A stretch of DNA of 64,000 nt, taken from the NCBI GenBank assembly GCA_033439255.1, contig CM065886.1, positions 1,240,001 through 1,304,000 on the forward strand, read 5' to 3'. Positions 22,195 to 32,726 of the stretch are shown in pieces. Below the pieces are notes generated by a model. It did no database searches and had not been told where the DNA came from. It worked only from the letters and a program-made list of their open reading frames with translations. Source of the DNA: Hericium rajendrae (Eukaryota > Basidiomycota > Agaricomycetes > Russulales > Hericiaceae). The position numbers were made by a program, and so were the translations under genes. How positions within the stretch are numbered: position 1 is the stretch's first letter; the number at the start of each line of letters is the position of its first letter.

Positions 22195-25152
22195 ATGCCT
22201 CCTGGTCCTGTCCTGCCCTCTCAGGATGAGATCTGTACCCGAACAGTAAGAATATTCCGAAAGCGGCCGTGCGAGCTACAAGTTAAAATATGCTTGGCTC
22301 TGTTGCGACGGGACAAGAATGTCGTCTGTGCTGTGAGCACAGGCTTTGGAAAGACTCTGACATTCATGATGCCCCTCCTCTTCAATGAGCAGGGCATCAT
22401 AATTGTTGTTACTGCCCTCAATATACTTGGTTCTCAGAACGTGAATGCTTTGGACAAAGTCGGTATACGTGCTGTTGCCTTAAGCGGTCGCAATAATACG
22501 GAGGCGAAGTTTCAGGCAAGCTACAACGGCTATTTGTGCGCTGCAGAGACTAAGCGAATAATACAGGAAATAAAGGAATGTTTATACAGGTTCGTTGTCG
22601 TGAGCCCCGAGATCCTTATGGAAAAAGGAGGTCACTTCGACAAGCTATGGAAAGCGAAGGTGTTCACAAACCGATTGATGTCTATGGTCTTCGATGAGGC
22701 TCACTGTATAAGTCGTTGGGGGTCGTTTCGCCCCGAGTACAAGGAAGTCGGGCGCCTTCGGTATCTGCTACCGCAGAACGTCAAATTCTATGCAACTTCG
22801 GCGACGCTTTCGCCACCTGTACTCTCGGACATCTCAGAAGTGCTACATTTGGACAAGACAAATACAGACTTTTACCTGAGGCCTAATGACAGACCGAACG
22901 TCTTCATGTCGGTCTGCCAGATGAAGCACCCAGCAAAATCGTTTCGTGACCTCGACTTCTTGATTCCGAAGGGCGGCGCACCGGTCAAGAAATTCCTTGT
23001 ATTCTTTGACAGCATCAAAGGGGCGGAGGCTTGTTGCAAGTACTTGCGTAGCAGACTCAAGACGGAGCACCAAGACTCCATCATCTGGTACCACTCGATA
23101 ATGACGGATGAATATCGAGAGGCGGAAGCGAGCTTGATCACGACTGGCGACCGATCCGGGGCATGTGCGACCGAGTCCTTCGGGATGGTGCGTGTTCCAC
23201 ATTTAGTATCCAAGCCGGCGTGTCCTCACAAATAACAGGGCATGGACATCCCGGATATAACATTGATAATACAATGGAAGCTCACCTGTAATATGGAGAC
23301 CCTATGGCAGCGATTTGGACGCGGCGCTCGGGATTCAACGCAAGAAGCTGTCGCTATCCTATTTGCAGAGGCACCCCATTTCGATGAAGAAAAAAGAAAA
23401 GCTGAGGACAGAAAGGAAGAACGAGTGGCTAAGAAGGTAAAGCGTGAGGATAACGCACGTTTAAAAGAAGGGGGGAAGACAACTACGAAGAGAGGGAGGG
23501 AAGGGGACAGTATGAAGGATGCCGCGCTCGAAAAGGTAAGGGGCAAACGCCGCGCTGTCGCCGCTCCTTCCTCAACATCACACGCTGCTGCTGTGAACCA
23601 CGACGACATCAGCCAACGACGCGCAGCATCAACTGGCTCTGAATCACCACGAGTTCAGCCGCAGGAAACACCCCAACGGATTTATTCAGTGCCGCACACC
23701 CCTGAGGTCGACAAAGCGCACGATAGCTCAAGAGCGGCGGAGACAATAATGGATCGTCCACAAGCAACTGCCGACGATGATACAGACTTCATGGACACCG
23801 CACAGCCGATCGCGCAGAATGCCATTGCCGGTTCATCTACTGTCATGCAGGGGGTTCCTTCGGCTACAGAAGGTAAGACCATTTATCCGGCATGGGGCGA
23901 GACAGTAGCTGACTTGCTGTGGTATGCAGAATACGGCGACCACCCGATGAACATTTCCTCATCGATGGCGTCAAGCTCGCGCGAGCCATTGGGGCATGAA
24001 CACACCGAGGCATCATCGGATGCCCCGCCGCATAGTAGTGAGTACTGTAATTCCTTCCGAAACAGGCGGAGAAAATTTTACACCACTATCTACCGGGTCA
24101 GGCATAGCTACTAGCCTAGCTACTCCATCGCAGGTTCAGGGCGACAAAGAGCTCCGCGCGAAATACCACGGCAAGGATGCTCAACGAGCATCGTCAAATA
24201 TCAAAGCTCCGCGAGCAAAGCGGCCCGCGATCGAGGTCGATCCTGTCATGGGCGACTTCGTGAACGCGAAGGGACGTGGTCTGGGCTGCCGTCGTAGGGT
24301 GCCACGGGTATACTTTGGAGGAACGTGTCCTGGTAAGTCCTCCCGCATTCGTTCCAGGAAAGCTTATCATTGACCGTGACCATATTTAAATAGCGGAAGA
24401 GTACGAAGCTTGCCAACGTGAGCTACCTGACGGGTGCCCACGGTGCAAGCCCACCGCCTCTCGCTTGTGCTGTGATATCTGTACGCCGACACTCCTTAAA
24501 GACATGGGTCTACAGCTGGATGAAGATGGATCCCGCTCCGCAGGCCCTGGGCCTCTTGCATCATCCCGCCGTTCTAATGTGACCAAACGGGAGCCGACTC
24601 AAAATGATCGCTCATTTTCGAGGCGGGTTTTCGACTGGCGTGAGCTCAAGGCGAAAGTAAAGCTCACCCGTGCTGTCTATGCAAATCTCGGTCCAGCCAT
24701 ATTCCTTTCTGACGAAGTCGTCGACCGCTTGACGCTTTGCGCCGGCGCCGGCAAGCTGGTCACAGTCGCTGATATCTCACGCGAGACTCGCTGGAATGCT
24801 GCCGAAGAACATGGGGAAGACATCCTCGAAATCGTCAAGGAGGTCTACAAGGTCAACGCCTCTGGCGACGTACCGAAAACGTCAGCCGCGCGGTCGTCTG
24901 CACCTTCCGGCATGAGTGTGGTGCGCTCGACGCGGCGCCCCACGACATGCGGCCGCTGTAAACAAGTCGGGCACAATTGTGAGCTGGTTTTCTTTGGGTT
25001 TCGTCTTGATGTCTGATTCAACCTGTTTAATAGCACGGAATCTCGATTGCCCTGGAAGGGTAGAAAACGGCTCGAATATGACACAGGCCATAGCTTTATC
25101 TACGTCTATCCCTGCTGTTCAATCAGATGCTGCCGGCCCATCTCATGCATAA
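22195..25152 (+). CDS. RecQ-like DEAH-box helicase with C-terminal zinc knuckle
   Basis: Six exons fit: 22195-23187, 23239-23872, 23930-24037, 24102-24332, 24394-24978 and 25034-25152, giving about 889 residues. Helicase motifs: Walker A GFGKT (50-54), DEAH followed by CISRWGSFRPEY (from 167, typical of RecQ), ATSATLS, FFDSIKGAEACCKYL, and, across the first intron, SFGMGMDIPDITLIIQW with an arginine-finger region QRFGRGAR. The tail is charged and low-complexity, has a cysteine cluster (CQRELPDGCPRCKPTASRLC...), and ends in CGRCKQVGHN(x6)C, a CCHC-type knuckle of the kind seen in transposases. No HRDC domain is visible. The start could instead be 22123, inside the inverted repeat. Intron 3 is the least certain. 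Confidence 0.8.
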
Positions 25153-25175
25153 TGTCTTCCGCACGAATGGTCCTG

Positions 25176-27954
25176 CTAGATTGCCAGGTCATTACCTTGG
25201 ACAACCTGTTCTGCGATATCATCCTCGGCGGCACCCTCTTCTTCATCTGCTCGCATCGCATCCTCGGTGGCTCCCTCTTCGTCATCTTGTGTTGCATTCA
25301 CAGCGGCACCGTCCTCATCTACTTGCATCGCATTCACAGCTGTATCTGCCGACATGAGCAGCGCGGCTCCCTTTTGGACAGCATTGATGATACTGTATTT
25401 GACTATTTTACCAGCTTGAAATTTATGGGGGTCTGCTTTCTGGATCCACAAGCCTGCCTTCGCCAGCGTTGATGTCAGGTCGGCCGGTGTATGGTGTATG
25501 GTTCGATTGGTAAGACAGAAATTGTCCTCGATATTGACGTGTAATTTTCTGTAGACTTCTATCAAGACAGACTCTTTGATGATGTAGGGAATTGTTCTTG
25601 AGGAGAACTGCCCTCCATATATATGCTAGGATAAATCACGATAAGCATGCAGTCTTCGCATCTTTATGTAAATGAAGCTCACTTTAGTATACAGGTTATT
25701 TCTCTCCACAAGCCAGTCAATACCGCGACACATGCCCGGCTTGCCACGCGGATTACAGAGCCAATTAAGGCGGATTGCACGTCTTATATGTTTGTGAGCA
25801 ACATGCATCGACCAGTTCTTGATTAAAAAGACTCACCGTAAACGTTCAGGGTATGTGAAGTGGAGATCTGTCAAGAATCGCGAGATCTGCGCTGAATATT
25901 TCATCTTTCCGCAGCCTTTAAAGAGAAGTATCCATGTCCCGAGGACGTCTTCAACCCGCCCAATGTCTCCGTTGTTCATTGCGTGAGTTAGTTCTTCATA
26001 TAGCAGGTAATACTGATTTCTGAGAAGGCTGTTCTCGAAGTCGGCGTCACGCTCCTGCGGGGCTCGCCTACGTGAAAATGAGCCTTGAACCACATATGTC
26101 ATCGCAAGCGCGTCCGATATTGAACATATTTCGTCCCATGCTGGCTTCGATTCAGCATATTGAGCGAGGTCCGTGATGCCCGGCTGCCGTCTCTGTACCT
26201 CAACACGCCAACAGTCTAGGCGCCGTGCTAGACCATCCTGTTGAACCAAGTCATGCATCAACCGGAAGCCGGGATTTGAACCAATCTTCCCGGTCTGCTG
26301 TGGGCGAAAAACTCCGGCGAGTTCCATTGTGCTGCTTGCATCCACCCGTGACTGACCCGGCTCGATCAGCAGCCTCCAGATGGCATCGACACAAGCCATT
26401 TTGACATGGAACAGTCCAGGGATAAACACAACATATTGGAACCGCCTCCATGGTGTTTTTTCTAGTGCGCGCGATGCTTGTGCGCTTTGAATGCGCTCCA
26501 TTGTTGACAGGTCTCCATGCACAAGGACGACATGCTTGGTGATGTCCGTTACACCTGGTCTCTCCTCTGGGTCACCGGCATTGGCTTGACGCAGTAGGTG
26601 CTCAACTGCATCAATGTTGCCCTTTGTCGTAGACTGATTGATGCTCATCGCAGATGCCGGAACCTGGCAAGTCTTCGATACGGGAATTTGGTCGATCACC
26701 TCCGGGTCTCCTAGTTCATGTTCGAACTGGCGAAAGTACTCGGGTCCGTACATCACAAGATCGCGGCGGAACTGCCATGCTTGGAAACGCTGACGACGTG
26801 TCAGTTCCGATGGATGATCTTCTTCGGGATGCAAGTTAAGTAGGCTTGTTATATCTCGTTTTGGCTCCGGTGGACTCTTCAAATTGAATATGTTCGTCTT
26901 CCACAGCTCTTCTGAACATTCGAGGTCCTCGGGTGTGACCCCGTGCTCCAGTTTTAGCATGGTCCCCGACGTTAAATGCGCCAGGACACCTCCGCCTCCT
27001 TCAACCGTTGGCGTCGCGACGTCGAGGGCAACATCAAAATTGTCGTATGCAAGCGCCGCGGTAAGCGATGCGCCCAGCTCTTCTAGCTTCTTGCTGGCTT
27101 CCTTCGATAAAGATGTCACAGCCTCATTGATTGCATTGACAGATATCGAGAGTCCCGCATGTGCGAGGGTCTCAATAAGTCGCTCGGGGGTTTTGCTTGA
27201 GTGCGCGAACAGTCCTATTACGGATGCGAACGCATTGCATTGCTGGTTCGTACTCTTCACCATGATGCTCATAAGCGTAACCTTTCTCTGTCATAGTGTT
27301 ATTTTGTCAGCGCGCAATGAGCAGCACATATCAAGATGAAGTACATACGATTGTCTGAAGACTCTCGCGCCGAGAGCGGAGTGACTTCGTAGATGCTGTC
27401 GGTGATGCATCCTCTATCTCATCTGTGACTCCGTATTCGGCATGGTAGACGTCGTCTCCTGCTGGTTCGTGTTCTCTGCCATTCTGGTGATCTCTACCTG
27501 TCTTCTTATCTGTCTTCAAAGCATAGCTTTCGCGGTCCTTTCGCAACACTCCGTCGGCATTGAGACACGTATCTAGGAAGCTCCAGCAGCATGGTGCGAC
27601 TTCCTCCATTGTTTTCGCCAGTTTTCGCATGCTGAAAGACTCGAGTTGCTCAGCGGTCGCATGCTTTGCATTGAAATGAAGTCCGCTTTCTTCGCGGCTA
27701 AGCATGTTGAGCTCCGCGCAGAAGATTTGTGTCGTCGTTGCCATCATCCACGATCGCATGCTCTGTGATGCTCTCATGTTTGACTTGTACATCAATGGCA
27801 ACAGCTCGGGCAAGCTGTTGACTATTAATTGTGTGGCTGGGTGATCCATGTATGCATTGTCATTGAGTAGAGTGACCAGGACCTGCAGCAATACATCCGT
27901 GTGTGTTGTAAAGTGCCCCAGGAGATCCTCGACAGAACACGAATCTAACAGCAT
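25176..27954 (-). CDS. DUF6589-domain protein, candidate recombinase of the element
   Basis: Four exons (27954-27349, 27287-25837, 25782-25683, 25625-25176) give 868 residues; a start at 28035 inside the inverted repeat would add 27. The blocks HGDLSTMERIQ, PWRRFQYVVFIPGLFHVKMAC, IGSNPGFRLMHDLV, FKGCGKMKYSAQISRFLTDL, AIRLNWLCNPRGKPG and ERNNLYTKHIYGG are the core I associate with DUF6589, a large family in Agaricomycetes with no known function. Conserved acids in YDNFD (D284, D287) and HGD (D461) are spaced as in an RNase H-type nuclease; this is inference. The C-terminus is an acidic run of DEEG-type repeats. It is convergent with the helicase gene, 23 bp apart. Confidence 0.8.
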
Positions 27955-27981
27955 CTTGCAATCTGTACCTAGAGCAAGGGC

Positions 27982-28314
27982 AGGCGGGGAGGAGAGCAAC
28001 AGTCGGCTAATTATCAGGGCCAAATAACTTAACATTCCAGTAATTACACGAACTATCTAAAAGGGGACACGGCGGGGCGGGCCCGCGACGCGCACGACGA
28101 CGACGCGACGAGGACGCTGTGCAGAGGGCGAGACATGGGCGGGAGGCCGTGGGACGATATTACATGAGGGTGAAAAGTGCCAGTCGCTCTTCGAGCCATA
28201 GCACCAAAACTTCGGACTAACACGGTACGTGTACGGGGAAACTCGGATATCTCATATTTTTTCCCCCTAGCAATTGTGCGCCTTGGCTCGAACGAGCGGC
28301 GGGGAAGGAGTCTG
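27982..28314 (-). repeat. Right 333-bp inverted repeat
   Basis: Exact reverse complement of 21844-22176. In this arm the open stretch MLSYLALIISRLLLSSPP (28035-27982) is in frame with the DUF6589 gene. Outside the repeat the sequence (GGGCGAGGACCTATG) has no counterpart beyond 21844. Confidence 0.95.
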
Positions 28315-29020
28315 GGGCGAGGACCTATGTGTGTCTCTTACCATTTTCTTCGTACATCACTACTAAGTAACTGGGTGACTTTCCCCAGCAACTGATTTAT
28401 GTTATGATATGTTTCGGCGCAGATCAATGCCAAAATACGGCTCATCGGGGCAACCCGATTGGTTGACGAGGCCTTACGGGAGCGCTGTCAAGCAGAAAAG
28501 AGGCCTCCATAACATTGATTTATCCTGGGGAAAGTCATCCACTGTCTCCGTGCGGAGGCAGTTCACCGGAGGGATTTTCACTGCACCACATCGACGCATG
28601 TTCATTTGGCTCCAACTTCCAAGTGGGCCGAGTTGTTTCACCGCATTTCGGGTCACACCACAACGCGGCACGCCATGACGGAACGTTGGTCTTGTGGTGC
28701 CATTCTTCAGCTGCGTGGCCCATAGTCACCCTACTCTAATCTGTATTGTACTGAACTGTCGCTCTGTATTCCATATACGATTGGCTTGTACTGAATTGAA
28801 ACGCGTGCGATTGCAGTCGACAAGTCGATGTCCTGCATGCGCATCTGAAGCTATGTATATCACTCGTGAGATAATTGAGACCGAATTCCAGCGTCTGCTC
28901 AGCCCACTAAGATGATATCGAGATATATATAATTGGTCCTCTGACTTGTAGAACAACATGCAATTTTCATCTACATAGATCTCTGAAGGAAATTACTGAG
29001 TGGGTATTCAATGAATAGTC
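28315..29020. other. Intergenic DNA right of the element
   Basis: 700 bp without a supported gene; short frames only. If the element inserted in the eL42 upstream region, the distal part of that promoter now lies here, 6.5 kb from its gene. The part up to 29000 also includes the 3' flank of the NAA15-type gene. Confidence 0.5.
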
Positions 29021-32000
29021 CTACCCTATCGTCTCCCGCTCGGCATCCTCCCCATTCTGCATGTGCGCCTTCCGCAATGCCGCGATTTCGCTTGCCGTCT
29101 TGAATACCGTCGACAAGGTGAAATTCGCATCGGCGGCCGCTCTGAACTCATCTGCCCGCTCAGAACGGATTTCGTTCAAGAACGACAGAACTTCCAATGC
29201 AGTCTGCGAAGGCCATGGTTCAGCGTGCGGGTCTATGATTTGGCAGCGAAGAGAGTAGCTTACCTGAAGATCGAGGTTGACATCGGGGTTCAATACGCCG
29301 AAGACAGTATTCTCCACTTCGTCCCTTGGGCTTCCGAGTATTCGAAGAGCCTTCGCCGCTGCAAGGATTGCTTTGCCGTCGGATGAATGTTGCTGAAGAT
29401 ATTGAGAATTCAGATTTTCTGATGATGCTTCTGTCGGAAGGAGCGAAGCCAGCGTATCAGATACAACAGACGCGACGGGGGCTGCAAGTGGAGAGGGAAG
29501 AGCAGAATCTGGGATCGACAGGTCAGAAACTAAAATCGGACATGCCATAAAGAAGTTGGCACGCACAGGCTTTTCGGAAATGAAGCAAACGGATATGAAG
29601 CTCCGGGTTCTCTGCGTCGAGCACCTTTGCGCTCTTCAAAGCGCGCACTGCTTGGAGGTATTTCGCTGTGGCATGATGTGATTGGATGACGAAAGCATTG
29701 GAATCGACTGCGAGCGGTTCTTACCTCGGCGAACGGAGACGTCATACACAGCGATCCAGACATTGATATTGTCCTTGGCCAATGTCGTCAAAGGGCTCAG
29801 GAACTTCCACGCCTGCTCCAGCGGGTCAGAGCGGGTCAAGAGCTTGACGCCGTCGGGGTCGTCGTCTTTCGGGGCTGAAGCTTCTAGGCCCTTGTCTTCG
29901 TGTGTCGACGAGACTCCGGCTAAACAGGCGTGTCAGAATACCGAGGCAGCCATGTCAACAAACGGACTCTCACCCTTCTTGGCGTCATCGAGCTTCGAAG
30001 CGGCTTTCTTGGCCTTCTTCTGCGCCTTCTTCTCAGACTCTGTCAATGCCGCTGTAGTCCCGTGCATAAATAGATAGTACGATCATTATGATGAAAAGAC
30101 TTACTCGTAGCAACGCATCCTTTCGCAATTTCAGGATCGTCATACACTCTTACATATATCTAGAATGCGAGGCGCAGATGCGTAAGTATAGCCCATGATT
30201 CGTTGCTCAAATGATACGCACCCGAGCCGCGGAGAGCACGGCCCTGATATATGCGGGATGAGAACGAAGATGGTCTTCCCAAGTGATCATCCTGACATAG
30301 GGCGCGAGAGAAACAGATCAGTCCGATACCCGGCGACGAGAGCGGGTTCACGCACTCGAGGTACACGTTCAGGATAAACTTCCGTAGCGAGTAGCCATGG
30401 AAGTCGAACTGATCATCCTCCCATTCGTCAAACACCTGATAGTTGTAAAGACTTCATAAGCGATGTGCATGAGGCAATTCCAGGAGAGCAAGCTACCTTC
30501 GCCACGGCGTGGTACTTCTTCAGGGCCAGATGGAGCTTCCCGCTCCGTCTGTGTGCGTCTGCCTCCTCCGTGAGGTACAGAAGCGATTGCATGTCTTCTA
30601 AATCCGCTCCCGGACTCGGCGCATCTTTCTATAACGCAAACAACATCTCAATCTCAGAACCGCGGACATAGAAGCGTGCAGCATGTGGACGAACCTTCGT
30701 GAACAGACCCAAGATTTCACTTGCCTCCTTTATATCTCCCGCGCGAAGCTTGTACTTTGCGCTTTTGGTATTGAGGAAGCGGTCCTGCCCATCTAGAAGA
30801 CGCGCATCGTTCATGGCCTTGGCAGCGCCGTGCGGATCACCGAGGCGTTTGAGCACGCGGCCCTTGCAGGTAAGCAGCTCCGGAAGCGTGGGTGTGTGCG
30901 CCAGCGCGGTCGTGAGGAGGTCGAGTGCGCGTGAGTGAGCGCCAAGGGTGGAGTGGTGCTGCGCGAGATAGTACAACGTCCAAAGATAGGTCGTCGGCGG
31001 CTCATTGGTGCTGTTGGATCCTGATGCATCCGAGGCGCCAGCGGTCTTTTGGAGTACACCGTCTGGTGAATGTGCTTCGCGGAAACCTTCTACGATTTCT
31101 TCGACAACTTTGCATTTTTCTAGGTCCGAGTAAAGACCCTTGAGATCCGCGAACAGAGAGGGTACTCCCTTCTTCAATCTGACCAAGAGGTACTCGTGCA
31201 CGGACTTCCTGAAATCATCGCCTGGTTATCAGACGAATAGATACCACGTAATTACCGTAACCGCTCAGTCAACGTCGACGCTTATAAGTAGATACAATGA
31301 TGGATACGGACCTGAGGAGACGGTGAGCAATAGACGGAGAGGTGCGTTCGTCTTCGGATTTTGCTCAGAGAGCTCGCGCAATATCTGAACAGCTTCGGAA
31401 CGGTTGGAGTCTGTGATTGAATCTGAGGAGTATAAGGATTGTAATCGCCGTGAAAAGACGTATTGAGATACCCAGGTCAATGCCTTTGCAGAGCAAAAGT
31501 CCGCGATAGTGGGCAAATCCATCTGGATTGTGTTGAATTAAGGAGCGCCAGGCTTCTTCCGCCTCATCTTTGAGGCCTAATTTTGAGATCAAGCGTGCTG
31601 CAGAAGAACCAATTAAGCATCCTACAGATAAACTAGCCCCGATGATGAAATCGTACCTCGTATCTCCATTATTGAGACACGGTCTACGATGACTTTTAAT
31701 TTAGCGTTGACATCAAGCAAGGCGAGGGCCTCTGATGTCTCTCCGAGATCTTCTAAAAGGCGAACGTGATAGAGCAACGTTTCAGATTGTTCGAAATCGT
31801 AGTCGGGTACATTCTTGGTCTTTATTAGATCATAGGGTCTGTAATCAGGAGCTGTTCGCGGCACATACCTTCAGAGTGCGTTCATATTGCTCTACCACCT
31901 TTTTAGCTTCTGCCAGGTTCCCAATAAGATGGTATGCAATAGCAAGGCCGATCCAGTTCTGTCGAAGGTTGGGACGCAGTCGCAGCAGTGTATGTCGGGT

Positions 32001-32586
32001 CTCTAGTAAATTGTCGTACTGGCGAAGTTGTGTCTGCAAATGAGCGGCATCGCGAAGGATGTTCATGTTTTCCTGTGTTACAGAACCTACATTAGACCTT
32101 GAATGAATTGGCAGACGTCCCAGAGCAATAAAGCGGCGAACGACCGGAATAGCCAGGACATCTGCACATCAGACAACACACACCTTGTCGAATCGTAGCG
32201 CTTGCGTATACGATTTGAGAGCCTCATCATACTTCTTCTGCCCCTTTTGAATGAGACCGAACACATGCCATACGATATGAGACGTGAGGTCTAGGCGGAC
32301 CCCCTTCTTCACCAGCTCCAGTCCCTCATCCCGTTCTCCGAGGTGGGTCAAAATCAGACCCTTCATGCACAACGTTTCTGTGAATATCCGATCCTGTTTG
32401 TTCAGTACTGATGTTTAGAAATGGATTTCACGCACCTCCATGCTCGGGAAACTTTTTGAGGATATTATCCGCCGTCTTGCGGCCCTTCTTCAGCTGGCGA
32501 GTCTCGTAGAGGGAAAGCAGGTCTCGGAAAAGACCAGCCTCCTTGGAGGGTAAGGCCCGCTTGGCTGGAGTTGCTGAAGGGGGCAT
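29021..32586 (-). CDS. NAA15: NatA auxiliary subunit (N-alpha-acetyltransferase 15)
   Basis: A gene of about ten or more exons. It starts MPPSATPAKRALPSKEAGLF at 32586 and ends at TAG 29023-29021. Exons read in order: 32586-32436, 32377-32184, 32072-31869, then blocks near 31820-31665, 31595-31460, 31430-31310, 31230-30700 and so on. The chain is a run of TPR-type helical pairs (LKKFPEHGETLCMKGLIL, KKYDEALKSYTQALRFD, LRPNLRQNWIGLAIAYHLIGN, SLIQHNPDGFAHYRGLL). NAA15 holds the catalytic Naa10 subunit on the ribosome, where NatA acetylates nascent N-termini after methionine removal. It is divergent from PDS5, with 140 bp between the start codons. Internal exon limits between 29.5 and 31.3 kb are approximate. 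Confidence 0.88.
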
Positions 32587-32726
32587 CAAAAGGGCGTAGG
32601 GGCGTAGAGAGCGTATGTATTGGTGTAGTAGACATTGGTTTACCTAAGAAAAGAGTACACAACGATACACAACGCGTGATTCCGAGACTGCAGTCAACGA
32701 CGCGCTCGTCCTCCTCCTCGTCCACC
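32587..32726. promoter_or_regulatory. Shared divergent promoter of NAA15 and PDS5
   Basis: Only 140 bp separate the two start codons, so core promoter elements and both leaders must share or overlap this stretch. I see no canonical TATA box. The CTCGTCCTCCTCCTCGTCC pyrimidine run just before the PDS5 ATG may be its initiator region. Confidence 0.5.

Larger units (their letters stand above)
21844..28314. mobile_element. 6.5-kb element with 333-bp inverted repeats, RecQ-like helicase and DUF6589 gene
   Basis: The unit is bounded by inverted repeats 21844-22176 and 27982-28314 that match over all 333 bases by eye. Two convergent spliced genes fill the interior, with 23 bp between their stop codons and their predicted starts 18-28 bp inside the repeats. 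The outer ends begin CAGACTCC. I see no clear target-site duplication (left flank TCTTCCTCGT, right flank GGGCGAGGAC). Identical repeats imply either recent movement or gene conversion between the arms. Known: RecQ-like and DUF6589 genes each occur in many copies in Agaricomycetes. Inferred: this is a self-contained transposon whose recombinase is one of these proteins. Confidence 0.8.

Noticed and set aside
24038-24065. A 28-nt intron as the frame link in the helicase gene
   Set aside because: Too short for a fungal intron; a 64-bp intron with the same donor (24038-24101) gives the same frame.
21844-28314. Interpretation as a Helitron because of the helicase
   Set aside because: Helitron helicases are Pif1-like with a Rep domain and the elements lack long inverted repeats; here the helicase has RecQ-type motifs and the ends are 333-bp inverted repeats.
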